64,000 bases of DNA, taken from the IMG/VR virus record IMGVR_UViG_3300036766_000416, positions 1-64,000 of that record; one strand, given 5' to 3'. The notes below the pieces were generated by a model. The model searched no databases, was not told the origin of the DNA, and saw only the letters and a program-made list of their open reading frames with translations. The position numbers and the translations under genes are program-made. Positions 42,007 to 50,498 of the stretch are shown in pieces. Positions within the stretch are counted from its first letter, which is position 1; each line of letters opens with the position of its first letter. The stretch is from a virus.

Positions 42007-42756
42007 ATGGCGTTACCCAAATTAACAGTGCCTCTGTATAATATCATGTGTCCGTCAGGATTGAAAGTCTCATTTAGACCATTCCTTGTCAAAGAAGAGA
42101 AACTTTTGATGATTGCCATGCAGTCAAGTGAAACAGAGACTATCATCAACACTGCTAAACAGATTCTTGAAAATTGTATTGGTAGTGTTTCGGGCATCGA
42201 TATTGATAAATTGCCCCTCTTCGATGTTGAGTTTTTGTTCCTGAATCTCCGGGCCCGTAGCATCGGTGAGCAAGTGACCTTGAGGTATAAGTGTAATCAA
42301 TCTGTGATTGATGCGAACACTGGTAATACAGAAATTTGTAATACCGTATCAGAATATCCCGTTGACTTACTGAGCATCCACCCGACGTTTGGTGTAGATC
42401 ACAACAAGTATATCCAATTGACAGAGAAGGTGGGCATCACCTTGAGATACCCTACATTCAAGGCATTTCGCAATATTGCTCGTCGAGACCTCCCAACCGA
42501 TGAGGCGTTTGCGTTTCTTGTGGAGTGTATTGAATCGATCAATGATAGCAATAGTGTAATTTTCACCAAGGACGTACCGGAATCCGAGGTGATCGAATTT
42601 ATCAATGATTTAAGTCATGCACAAGTCGAGAAGATGGATCATTTTTTCGACACGATGCCAAAGATTGAATTGACACTGCATTTCAAGTGCCCGAAGTGTC
42701 AGCACACAGAGGAAATTGTGGTGTCGGGGCTAGACAGTTTTTTCGTCTCATACTGA
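42007..42756 (+). CDS. 26: gp26-like baseplate hub protein (zero-frame product)
   Basis: This encodes 249 residues. KVSFRPFLVKEEKLLMIAMQ is the signature of the T4 baseplate-protein family (gp26-type), with a C-terminal zinc-like FKCPKCQHTEEI. The last codons contain T TTT TTC (42738-42744), where a -1 shift would join it to the frame that continues to 42941. AGAAAGG precedes the ATG. Confidence 0.82.
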   Translation: MALPKLTVPLYNIMCPSGLKVSFRPFLVKEEKLLMIAMQSSETETIINTAKQILENCIGSVSGIDIDKLPLFDVEFLFLNLRARSIGEQVTLRYKCNQSVIDANTGNTEICNTVSEYPVDLLSIHPTFGVDHNKYIQLTEKVGITLRYPTFKAFRNIARRDLPTDEAFAFLVECIESINDSNSVIFTKDVPESEVIEFINDLSHAQVEKMDHFFDTMPKIELTLHFKCPKCQHTEEIVVSGLDSFFVSY

Positions 42757-42941
42757 ACCATGATAATCTAGCGAACTACTACACCACAACGTTCGCTTTG
42801 GTTCAGGATCATAAATTTTCAATATCGGAACTTGAGAACCTCATGCCGTGGGAACGATTGGTGTATTTGACATTGGTGCAGCAACGTGTTGAAAAAGAGA
42901 ACGAACGAATCAGAGCCCTTAACGTACAAAGGAAACGATAA
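42744..42941 (+). CDS. Frameshift extension of gp26 (gp51-like tail)
   Basis: This -1 frame encodes 65 residues (RLILNHDNLANYYTTTFALV..., then MPWERLVYLTLVQQ and a charged end) with no start codon before an internal Met. It can be reached by -1 slippage on the heptamer T TTT TTC in the gp26 end, ten bases before the gp26 stop. The product would be a hub protein with a helical C-terminal domain, like tail-assembly chaperones made by frameshifting in other phages. Confidence 0.7.
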   Translation, partial: RLILNHDNLANYYTTTFALVQDHKFSISELENLMPWERLVYLTLVQQRVEKENERIRALNVQRKR

Positions 42942-42944
42942 ATA
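42937..42944 (+). promoter_or_regulatory. Late-promoter-like box
   Basis: GATAAATA, then CTCTT, then ATG of the next gene at 42950. Confidence 0.6.
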
Positions 42945-42949
42945 CTCTT

Positions 42950-43546
42950 ATGAGCACAATTATCCAACGTATCAATGAACAAGCTGTCACCAAAAAGGTG
43001 GATACCTCGACAGCCTTCGGTCGGTCTTGGCTTCTCCAAAAAATGGCGAAGCTGACACCATCGGCCAAAGACCGTATGGAGATTCTCCGTGACCGTGAAG
43101 CTCAACGCACTCGAACCATGGTGGGGAGATTCTATTTTTTCTTTTACTCACCCAAAGGGCACGAAACCCTCCCCTACTGGGACCGGTTTCCAATGGTGAT
43201 TCCTTTGATGAGGTACCATGACGGGTTCCTTGGCCTCAACCTTCATTACATTCCGCCAAAGGACCGATTGATACTCTTGACACAACTCAGGCGGTTCGCC
43301 ACGGGTCCGCTGACGGACGAACGCACTAGATTGCGATTATCGTATCCTATTTTGAAAGCCGCGCACCAAGCGTACCGCGCGACCCCCTGTATCAAGAGGT
43401 ACCTCGCGGGGCATGTACGTTCGAGGTTTATTGAGATACCCACAACCGAATGGGATATTGCAGCGTCCTTGCCAGTTCAAAGTTTTACCAGCAAAACTCG
43501 TATTCGCAAAGAAGAAGTATGGCAAGAGTCAAAGGAGCAATACTAA
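42950..43546 (+). CDS. Conserved T4-like structural-region protein, 198 aa
   Basis: The block GRFYFFFYSPKGHETLPYWD followed by YHDGFLGLNLHYIPPKDRLI, and an end with IKRYLAGHVRSRFIEIP and EWDIAASLPVQSF, is recognisable as a protein common in T4-like phages, sometimes linked to DNA-end or head functions. The role is unconfirmed. ATG 42950 lies 5 nt after a late box without a ribosome site. Confidence 0.6.
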   Translation: MSTIIQRINEQAVTKKVDTSTAFGRSWLLQKMAKLTPSAKDRMEILRDREAQRTRTMVGRFYFFFYSPKGHETLPYWDRFPMVIPLMRYHDGFLGLNLHYIPPKDRLILLTQLRRFATGPLTDERTRLRLSYPILKAAHQAYRATPCIKRYLAGHVRSRFIEIPTTEWDIAASLPVQSFTSKTRIRKEEVWQESKEQY

Positions 43547-44167
43547 GTGTCATCTGAATATTTTTCTGCATTTCCATACATAGGTTATTCCCTCAATGAG
43601 ACATCTCAACCAGGCGAGTTGATGTGGGTTACAGATATTTTTCGGCGTACCGCCCCCATTACGAATCTATTGAAGAATAGGCAATTATTTTATCGTTACC
43701 AGATTGTTGATGGCGAGACTCCAGAAATGATTGCCGGGCGAGTCTATGGTTCAACAAAGTATCACTGGGTTATCAATATTTTGAATAATATTACTGATCC
43801 GTTGCTTGATTGGCCCAAGGATTATTCTAACCTTGTGGCCTATATCAATGAGACATATGGTTCCATAGCAAGTGCTGCGGGTTCCATTCACCACTATACA
43901 ATGACATTGAGCAAGGTCGATTCTCTAGGTAACTCCAGTGAAGAAACTTTTATCATTGACCAGACGAAGTATGATACGCTCACCGGCCTCGTTCCTGTGG
44001 TGGTGACATTCAGTGATGGGGCGACAGTGACCACGACGACGACGCGTTCTACTGTAGATAATTACACTTACGAAATTGATAGAAATGAAGCGAAACGCAT
44101 TATTTTATTACTGAAAGAAGATTACCTTTCGCAAATCTCCTCAGAACTCGAAGGCCTATTGACATAA
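43547..44167 (+). CDS. 53: gp53-like baseplate wedge protein
   Basis: This encodes 206 residues (T4 gp53 is 196). FSAFPYIGYSLNE, VTDIFRRTAPITN, YQIVDGETPEMIAGRVYGST, WVINILNNITDPLLDWP and an end with YEIDRNEAKRIILLLKEDYL follow gp53. GTG start directly after the preceding gene. Confidence 0.85.
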   Translation: MSSEYFSAFPYIGYSLNETSQPGELMWVTDIFRRTAPITNLLKNRQLFYRYQIVDGETPEMIAGRVYGSTKYHWVINILNNITDPLLDWPKDYSNLVAYINETYGSIASAAGSIHHYTMTLSKVDSLGNSSEETFIIDQTKYDTLTGLVPVVVTFSDGATVTTTTTRSTVDNYTYEIDRNEAKRIILLLKEDYLSQISSELEGLLT

Positions 44168-44168
44168 C

Positions 44169-45482
44169 ATGCCTACACAAGATGGAATACAATACGCCAG
44201 CGAGTTTCAGCTTGACGCCCTCACCATTGTCAGTGCGAGTGGTGGTGTGGTGGACCTTCGTGAGGTCATGCGGGAATTGAACCTCTTTGAGGATTTGTTC
44301 AGTAATACCATGACGGGGAGCTTGTTCATTGCAGACACCCAAAATTTGATCAACATCCTTCCGATTGTGGGAGTTGAGCACTTGATTGTGACATTGATCA
44401 AACCTTCATCGCCATGGAAAATCAGTAAGACATTTCGTATTTATAAAATTACAGATCGTCGCAAAAGCGGCGCCGCCTCCGAAGATTATATCCTTCATTT
44501 TTGCTCCGAGGAATTGATTCTGAGTGAATCATTGAAAATATCAAAATCCTACAAGGGAATGACTGTCTCATCGATCATTAGTGACATCACCACAAATTAT
44601 CTCAAGATTGATTCACTCAAATTTCCCTTATCAGCACTCACTGCGACTGTCGGAAACTTTGATGTGGTGATACCTTATTGGACGCCATTTCAAGCCATCA
44701 ATTGGTTGTCGCGTATGGCACATACAGGTACGACCACTGGCTGTTCGTTCGTCTTTTTTGAAGATGGACTGGGGTATCACTTCAATGCGATTGAAACTAT
44801 GTCGCAACAAGAACCACTCCAGATTGTAAATTTTATGCCCATGAATCTCGCTGGAGAGACCAGTGAGAAGGGTGATAAATCCGACACACAAACACGATTG
44901 GAATCTGCAGAGGAGTATGAACTGAATCAGGCGCCAGATTTGCTCAAATCAATTTCTGGTGGTATGTATGCGAGTAAACTCAGACGAGTGAACACACTTG
45001 ACCAGCAAATCAAGACGACAACACAAAATGGAATAGAATTTTTTGGAAGAACCAAGCACCCCAACAAAAACACCTTCATGCAGACTGGGCAAGATAGAAC
45101 CCGCGTGATACAACCCGAGCATTTTGATGCGTTTCATCGTTCAGTTGTTGATAATTTGAGAGTTGAGACATGGTTATTGCAGCGTAATGCGTATATGGCA
45201 GCCCTACACGGATTTCAGGTGAAGGTTTCGCTACCCGGGAACATGAACTTGCGCGTGGGCCAAGTGGTGGTGCTGAACTTGCCTTCGGCTTCTATTGGTC
45301 TCAAGGATCAGAAACCTATGGATACTTTATTTTCTGGTAGATATATAATTACAGCGATTCGACATAAAGTAGATCGAACGAAGTATGCCTGTGTCCTCGA
45401 ATTGTCAAAGGATTCGCTCGAAGTAGCTTTGCCTGGACCTCTTGAGGGGAGTTCAGCTATGAAAACGATAAGGCAGGCATAA
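44169..45482 (+). CDS. 27: gp27-like baseplate hub protein
   Basis: This encodes 437 residues (T4 gp27 is 391). DLREVMRELNLFEDLFSNTM ... GSLFIADTQNLINILPIVG is the typical N-terminal tube-like domain of phage hub proteins, and the C-terminal part (VSLPGNMNLRVGQVVVLNLP) is also characteristic. It forms the central hub holding the gp5 spike. It overlaps gp5 by one base (TAATG). Confidence 0.82.
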   Translation: MPTQDGIQYASEFQLDALTIVSASGGVVDLREVMRELNLFEDLFSNTMTGSLFIADTQNLINILPIVGVEHLIVTLIKPSSPWKISKTFRIYKITDRRKSGAASEDYILHFCSEELILSESLKISKSYKGMTVSSIISDITTNYLKIDSLKFPLSALTATVGNFDVVIPYWTPFQAINWLSRMAHTGTTTGCSFVFFEDGLGYHFNAIETMSQQEPLQIVNFMPMNLAGETSEKGDKSDTQTRLESAEEYELNQAPDLLKSISGGMYASKLRRVNTLDQQIKTTTQNGIEFFGRTKHPNKNTFMQTGQDRTRVIQPEHFDAFHRSVVDNLRVETWLLQRNAYMAALHGFQVKVSLPGNMNLRVGQVVVLNLPSASIGLKDQKPMDTLFSGRYIITAIRHKVDRTKYACVLELSKDSLEVALPGPLEGSSAMKTIRQA

Positions 45483-46399
45483 TGGATACGAACATTGGTT
45501 CGCACTTTGTTTGGTGGGTAGGAGTCGTCGAGAGTCGCCAGGACCCTAAGAAAGTGGGTCGATGTCAGGTGCGTATTCTTGGTTCTCATACTGATTTGAA
45601 GTCTGTCATCCCCACAGAAAATCTTCCGTGGGCACAACCCTTGATTCCCCTCAATGACAATGCCTCACTGCAAATCAAAGAAGGTGATTATGTCGTAGGT
45701 TTCTATCTTGACGGACACGATTCTCAGGTACCCATCATCATGGGAATCCTTCCAGGTATTCCTGTGTCGCTTCCTGCTCCGACAGAAGGATTTGCAGACC
45801 CTAGAACAGGAAGGGAGCTATCCAGCGCACCTAGACAGCCAGGCGCTTCTACTGGAGTTCGGTATCCTTCGCGCCTGAACGAGTCCACATTGTCTCGTTT
45901 GGCGCGCAACGAAAAAATTAGTGATACCCCCATTCAATCGAAGAAAAGTAGCGTGTCCACAGTTTCTATCGCTGGTGGAGGTTCTTGGAGTGAGCCTCCG
46001 ACGCCATACGCTACAGTTTATCCTTACAATCGTGTCATGGAAACTGAATCGGGGCATATCCTGGAGTTTGACGAAACACCTGGGGCCGAGCGTGTCCATA
46101 TTTATCACCGTTCGGGAACGTTTGACGAGTATCATCCCGATGGCTCGAAGGTTACTAGAATCAATAAAGATGCCTATGAGATAGTGCTTTCAGATAAAAA
46201 TATCTATGTAAAGGGGTCCCTCAACATAACTGCGGACAAAGATGTTACGATCAAAGCTGGTCAGGATGTTACAATCGAAGCGGGCGGCAGTTTCAAAGTC
46301 AAAGCCGGAGTTTCGATTGAACAGGTTTCTGGAGCAGACACGAAACACACTGCTGGAGCCGGAATGTCCCTCAAGGGCGTTCCGATGAATTGGAACTAA
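45482..46399 (+). CDS. 5: gp5-like spike protein without lysozyme domain
   Basis: This encodes 305 residues (T4 gp5 is 575). The N-terminal OB fold (WWVGVVESRQDPKKVGRCQV ... LPWAQPLIP) is followed by a linker and a C-terminal beta-helix (ESGHILEFDETPGAERVHIY, DGSKVTRINKDAYEIV, then repeated short strands). There is no lysozyme domain between OB fold and helix, so the spike itself does not cut peptidoglycan. Confidence 0.85.
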   Translation: MDTNIGSHFVWWVGVVESRQDPKKVGRCQVRILGSHTDLKSVIPTENLPWAQPLIPLNDNASLQIKEGDYVVGFYLDGHDSQVPIIMGILPGIPVSLPAPTEGFADPRTGRELSSAPRQPGASTGVRYPSRLNESTLSRLARNEKISDTPIQSKKSSVSTVSIAGGGSWSEPPTPYATVYPYNRVMETESGHILEFDETPGAERVHIYHRSGTFDEYHPDGSKVTRINKDAYEIVLSDKNIYVKGSLNITADKDVTIKAGQDVTIEAGGSFKVKAGVSIEQVSGADTKHTAGAGMSLKGVPMNWN

Positions 46400-46400
46400 T

Positions 46401-46703
46401 ATGGGATTACCTGTTGTCAGAATGGGAATTGACATGTGCAGCGGGCATCCTGCTGGGCCGACGTATTTTCCTCCACGACCTGCAATTCAGGGGTCCACTG
46501 ATGTATTTGTTGATGGTCTTCCTGTTGTGCGTGTAGGGGATGTTTGGGCGATGCACACCGATATCATTAGTGTCCATTCAGGTCATGGTGTCTTGGGTTC
46601 TTTCACGGTCTTCTGTAATGGGCGGCCTGTTATGCGTATTTCGGACCCACTGGACTGTGGTTCGGTGTGCGCGATGGGTTCTTCGACTGTGTTTTGTGGA
46701 TAA
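46401..46703 (+). CDS. PAAR spike-tip protein
   Basis: This encodes 100 residues. GHPAGPTYFPPRPAIQGSTD, VFVDGLPVVRVGD, HTDIISVHSGHG and VFCNGRPVMRISDPLDCGS show the repeated PAAR pattern with His/Cys metal ligands. It caps the gp5 beta-helix and sharpens the spike, like gp5.4 in T4. Confidence 0.88.
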   Translation: MGLPVVRMGIDMCSGHPAGPTYFPPRPAIQGSTDVFVDGLPVVRVGDVWAMHTDIISVHSGHGVLGSFTVFCNGRPVMRISDPLDCGSVCAMGSSTVFCG

Positions 46704-46712
46704 GGAGGTAGC

Positions 46713-47495
46713 ATGGCGTTTTCATTAGACTTTGCTCACATACCTTCAGGGCTCGCTTTGCCGACCTTCCCGACCACCTCGTCTGGTATTAGCGATGTGT
46801 CAAAGAGTGTCATGGACAAAATCACGACCGATCCTGGAAGCCTCTTTACAAACCCCATGATTGGCTCGGTGAACTTTCTAGGTGATAGCACCACCAGATT
46901 GGAAACGACCCTTCAGAGTATTGCTTCAGGTGACCTGGTCAATGGGGGTATCTCCCAGTCTGAGGCCTCGAATTACCTGTCTCTGGACCCCCTCCAGGAC
47001 GTGCGAACCTCGATGGGAAATTTTATGATGCATACAGACCGACTGTCTGGATTGCTCAGGAGCCAGGGTATTCAGGCACCCGGGCTGCAGCAGGTGCTTT
47101 CTATTGGGGTGCAGATGCAAAATATGATGACCATACTTCAAGCAGGTTCTGGGTGCCTCCCGGTCATAGGTGGCTGCACCGGACTGTTCTCGGAGGAGGA
47201 TTTTCTAGGGTTCACCAATCAACTCAATAACATCCTGACCAGCCTAGAACGGGGGGCCGCAACGATTGCTAACATTACGGACACTGTGGCTACGGTGTCA
47301 AATTTTATTCGAGGCATCATGGACAAGGATAGTCAATTCTTGCAGAATTGCGTGAACCAGTTGCAGGCCGCGGGTGTTGGGTTGGTCTTGGAGGCCCTCG
47401 ATTCTAACCCGTGCGCCCATTTTTTATTTGATACAATTTCCAATAAAAACCCCGGTGGGTTGCTCAACGTCCTTTCGAAGCCCATCATCGGATAA
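46713..47495 (+). CDS. Baseplate-region structural protein, 260 aa
   Basis: It is mostly helical with many Ser/Thr/Asn residues. It contains SGCLPVIGGCTGLFSEEDFL and a C-terminal NPCAHFLFDTISNKNPGGLL block that look conserved between related phages. It lies between PAAR and gp25, so a baseplate role is likely, but the exact role is unknown. AGGAGGT precedes the ATG. Confidence 0.55.
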   Translation: MAFSLDFAHIPSGLALPTFPTTSSGISDVSKSVMDKITTDPGSLFTNPMIGSVNFLGDSTTRLETTLQSIASGDLVNGGISQSEASNYLSLDPLQDVRTSMGNFMMHTDRLSGLLRSQGIQAPGLQQVLSIGVQMQNMMTILQAGSGCLPVIGGCTGLFSEEDFLGFTNQLNNILTSLERGAATIANITDTVATVSNFIRGIMDKDSQFLQNCVNQLQAAGVGLVLEALDSNPCAHFLFDTISNKNPGGLLNVLSKPIIG

Positions 47496-47497
47496 CA

Positions 47498-47505
47498 TAT
47501 AAATA
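47498..47505 (+). promoter_or_regulatory. T4-type late promoter box
   Basis: TATAAATA, then AGTAAC, then ATG of gp25 at 47512, with no ribosome site in between. Confidence 0.72.
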
Positions 47506-47511
47506 AGTAAC

Positions 47512-47901
47512 ATGGCCACACCTATCATTTACCAGGATTTTACGTTAGATTTTTCTATCCACCCGATCAGGAAAGACCTGGTTCTCAAGAGCAATGAGGA
47601 TGTGGTCATAAGGGCGATTATGAACCTCTTGAGGACGAACCATTACGAAGTTCCCTTCCACCCCGAAATCGGGTGTAACATTAGAAAGCTGTTGTTTGAG
47701 AATGTCTCTGAATTCACGGCCCGTGATATTTCTCGATTTATCCAAGAATGTATAGAAAATTTTGAACCGAGGGCCACTATCCAATCGTTGGCGGTGTCAC
47801 CCAATGAAGATTTGAATGCCTATGAAGTGAGGTTGCGGGTGTTCGTAAACACGTTCGCTAACCCATTGACTGTGGATTTTATCCTGGAGAGAGTGAGATA
47901 A
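47512..47901 (+). CDS. 25: gp25-like baseplate wedge protein
   Basis: This encodes 129 residues (T4 gp25 is 132). DFTLDFSIHPIRKDLVLKSN, AIMNLLRTNHYEVPFHPEIG, EPRATIQSLAV and YEVRLRVFV follow the gp25/lysozyme-like wedge family, whose name does not imply lytic activity. It connects the wedge to the sheath. Confidence 0.9.
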   Translation: MATPIIYQDFTLDFSIHPIRKDLVLKSNEDVVIRAIMNLLRTNHYEVPFHPEIGCNIRKLLFENVSEFTARDISRFIQECIENFEPRATIQSLAVSPNEDLNAYEVRLRVFVNTFANPLTVDFILERVR

Positions 47902-48452
47902 TGCCCTGGCACCACGTGATACCGAAACATGAATGGAAAAGACGCTTTGGGAATCTTAATGGGTTCAATGCACATGATAATCAGATAAACCTGAGCCACG
48001 AGAATCATACTCAACTTCATGTAAGGTATGGAGAAGAAGGTTCTGGGCCAGATATGATTGCTGGAAAAGCCATGAGTGGGCGGATAGGAAAGGAAGAGGC
48101 TCAGAGGCAAGCAACTATATTGGCCAATACAGGAAAGAAGTATGCTCTCGGTCATAGATTCACTCGCCCAAAGGAGTGGAAACTTCAGAAATCAAAAGAT
48201 ATGGTGGGTAATAGGAATGCCTCGGGGCGCAGAACAGAAGCACAGAATTTAGTTAATTCAATTAGTCACATTGGGAAGAAACAGTCTCCCGAAACTGTTG
48301 CTAAGAGAGTTGCAAAACTGATAGGAAAGCAACCAACTTTAGGAAAAACATGGCAGCAACTTAAAGTTGGTTGCCCCCATTGTCCAAAGATTGGTGGAGC
48401 AGGTATAATGAAACGGTGGCACTTCAATAATTGTAAGAAGAGGATGAAGTAA
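47901..48452 (+). CDS. HNH homing endonuclease with C-terminal zinc motif
   Basis: This encodes 183 residues. MPWHHVIPKHEWKRRFGNLN and ENHTQLHVRYGEE make the HNH site, with GKEEAQRQATI and GKKQSPETVAKRVAKLIGKQ repeats. The end CPHCPKIGGAGIMKRWHFNN then CKKR is a Cys2-His-Cys type finger often found in such enzymes. It is inserted exactly between gp25 and gp6, sharing a base with the gp25 stop. Confidence 0.88.
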   Translation: MPWHHVIPKHEWKRRFGNLNGFNAHDNQINLSHENHTQLHVRYGEEGSGPDMIAGKAMSGRIGKEEAQRQATILANTGKKYALGHRFTRPKEWKLQKSKDMVGNRNASGRRTEAQNLVNSISHIGKKQSPETVAKRVAKLIGKQPTLGKTWQQLKVGCPHCPKIGGAGIMKRWHFNNCKKRMK

Positions 48453-48453
48453 A

Positions 48454-50493
48454 ATGTCCGAAAAACTTATCATCACAGATTTAGACTTCGAGACGATAAA
48501 GACAAATTTGAAGGAATTCCTCAGTTCTCAAACAACCTTCTTGGACTATAATTTCGAGGGTTCCGCTTTATCTATTCTAATAAATTTATTAAGTTATAAC
48601 ACTTATTATTCGGCTTATTATACCAACATGGTGGCCAATGAATTGTTCATCGATTCTGCCCAGGTTCGCAACTCGCTCTTATCTCATTCAAAGTCATTGA
48701 ATTATACCCCCGTATCTCGCCGGGCAGCCACTGCAATTGTTGATATCATGGTGACCCCTCCTGGTGGAAACTTACAGTCGGTGTTGACATTAGATCGGTT
48801 CACTGAATTTCAATCGCAAGCCATCGATGGGGTGAACTACACGTTCGTTCCAGTGGGTTCACAATCTGTGTATAAAGAAAATGGCGTGTTCACGTTTCAG
48901 GACGTGGAAATCAAATCGGGAACCCCTCAACTCGCCACACTCACCTATGATTCATCGAGCAACCCTGCTTCGCGGTTTGAACTCCCTAATGATGACATCG
49001 ACACCGACACCTTGTTGGTGACCGTTCAGGTATCGGACATCAATACGTCCTCTGAGGTCTTTCAACTTTCCTCTGATGTCACAGAGGTCGAATCAACATC
49101 AGCGGTTTATTACTTGAGCACCTCAACCAACAACAAGTACCAGCTAACATTTGGTGACGATGCCATTTCAAAGGCGCTGTCCAACGGAAACATTGTTATT
49201 GCGAGCTATCTGTCCACTCCTGGGGCCGCTGCGAACAAAGCGAATTCGTTTGCGACGGGGTCGATAGGTGGTTTTTCGAATGTCATCATTACTCCAGTTT
49301 CATCGGCCTCCGCTGGTGCTGAACGAGAGTCTGATGATTCAATCCGTCGCAACGCACCCCTGGCATATACTTCCCAAAACCGTGCAGTAACACAGAAAGA
49401 CTATGAATCACTACTCAAGTCCCTGTACCCCAATATTCAGAGTATCTTTGTGTGGGGCGGAGAGGACAATATTCCACCAGTCTATGGTAAGGTGTTTATC
49501 TCGATTGCTCCCAAGGAAGGTGTCATCATCAATGATGCCGAGAAAGTTCGGATTGCTTCTGAGATTCTTGGTCCCATTTCTATTCTCACCATCACACCCG
49601 AACTTGTGGACCCAGACTATGTATATCTCAAATTTGAAACGACCGTGGAAGTGGATGGCAAAAAGACCACGTTGACGGCTCCTCAGATTGTGACGACCGT
49701 GATGTCCTCTATTGTTGATTACTCCGAGGACACGTTCAATCAATTTGGTGCTATTTTCGTCATTTCAAAGTTCAGCCGTGCTATCGACGATTCCCTGACC
49801 GCGATCATCGGGTCTGATACCACGGTGCGATTGGAGAAACGCTTCACACCTACTCTCAACACACGTTCAACCTATACGGTGAGTTTTGCGACACCACTGC
49901 ACCATGCTCCGATTCAGACCGCCCTCAAGTCAACGGCGTTTACGGTGTTTGACGGAACAGACATTCTACGTACTGCATACCTAGAGGAGATGTTCAATTC
50001 TTCTACTGGGGTTGATTCGATTATGATTACTAACCCAGGATTCAATTATGTCGATCCACCAACAATCACGATCACTGGAGATGGAACGGGTGCGTTAGCT
50101 GAAGCGACGATTGTGAATGGACGCATTGAAACGATTACGGTGACGAAACGTGGGACTTCCTATACTTCAGCCATCGTAACAATTTCTGGAGGTGTTGGTG
50201 AGGGTGGGGAGGCCTCGGCAGTCGTCCAATCAAAATATGGGACCTTGCGGTTGTTCTACTACAACAGCAATTCAGAAAAAGTTGATATCGACCCAGAAAT
50301 TGGGACGATTGATTATTTCAAGGGTGAGATTGTGATTTCGGATTTGCGTGTTGTGGAGTCATTGACAGACACAGAGGATATTCGAATCAGCGTGGAGCCC
50401 GAAGAGTCGATCATTGAAACCCAGCAGAACCAATTGCTGCTACTTGACTCCAATGATCCAACTGCTATCAACATCTCTGTGGTTGTGCGGTAA
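48454..50493 (+). CDS. 6: gp6-like baseplate wedge protein
   Basis: This encodes 679 residues (T4 gp6 is 660). LKEFLSSQTTFLDYNFEGSA then LSYNTYYSAYYTNMVANELF is the signature start of the gp6/gpJ wedge family, followed by QKDYESLLKSLYPNIQSIFV. It forms the wedge core around the hub. The C-terminal extra strands (GGVGEGG, TITGDGTGALAE) are Gly-rich repeats also seen in downstream tail proteins. Confidence 0.9.
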   Translation: MSEKLIITDLDFETIKTNLKEFLSSQTTFLDYNFEGSALSILINLLSYNTYYSAYYTNMVANELFIDSAQVRNSLLSHSKSLNYTPVSRRAATAIVDIMVTPPGGNLQSVLTLDRFTEFQSQAIDGVNYTFVPVGSQSVYKENGVFTFQDVEIKSGTPQLATLTYDSSSNPASRFELPNDDIDTDTLLVTVQVSDINTSSEVFQLSSDVTEVESTSAVYYLSTSTNNKYQLTFGDDAISKALSNGNIVIASYLSTPGAAANKANSFATGSIGGFSNVIITPVSSASAGAERESDDSIRRNAPLAYTSQNRAVTQKDYESLLKSLYPNIQSIFVWGGEDNIPPVYGKVFISIAPKEGVIINDAEKVRIASEILGPISILTITPELVDPDYVYLKFETTVEVDGKKTTLTAPQIVTTVMSSIVDYSEDTFNQFGAIFVISKFSRAIDDSLTAIIGSDTTVRLEKRFTPTLNTRSTYTVSFATPLHHAPIQTALKSTAFTVFDGTDILRTAYLEEMFNSSTGVDSIMITNPGFNYVDPPTITITGDGTGALAEATIVNGRIETITVTKRGTSYTSAIVTISGGVGEGGEASAVVQSKYGTLRLFYYNSNSEKVDIDPEIGTIDYFKGEIVISDLRVVESLTDTEDIRISVEPEESIIETQQNQLLLLDSNDPTAINISVVVR

Positions 50494-50498
50494 ATTTT

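Noticed and set aside
47512-47901. Lysozyme activity for the gp25-like protein
   Set aside because: The family is called lysozyme-like by name only; this is a wedge component.
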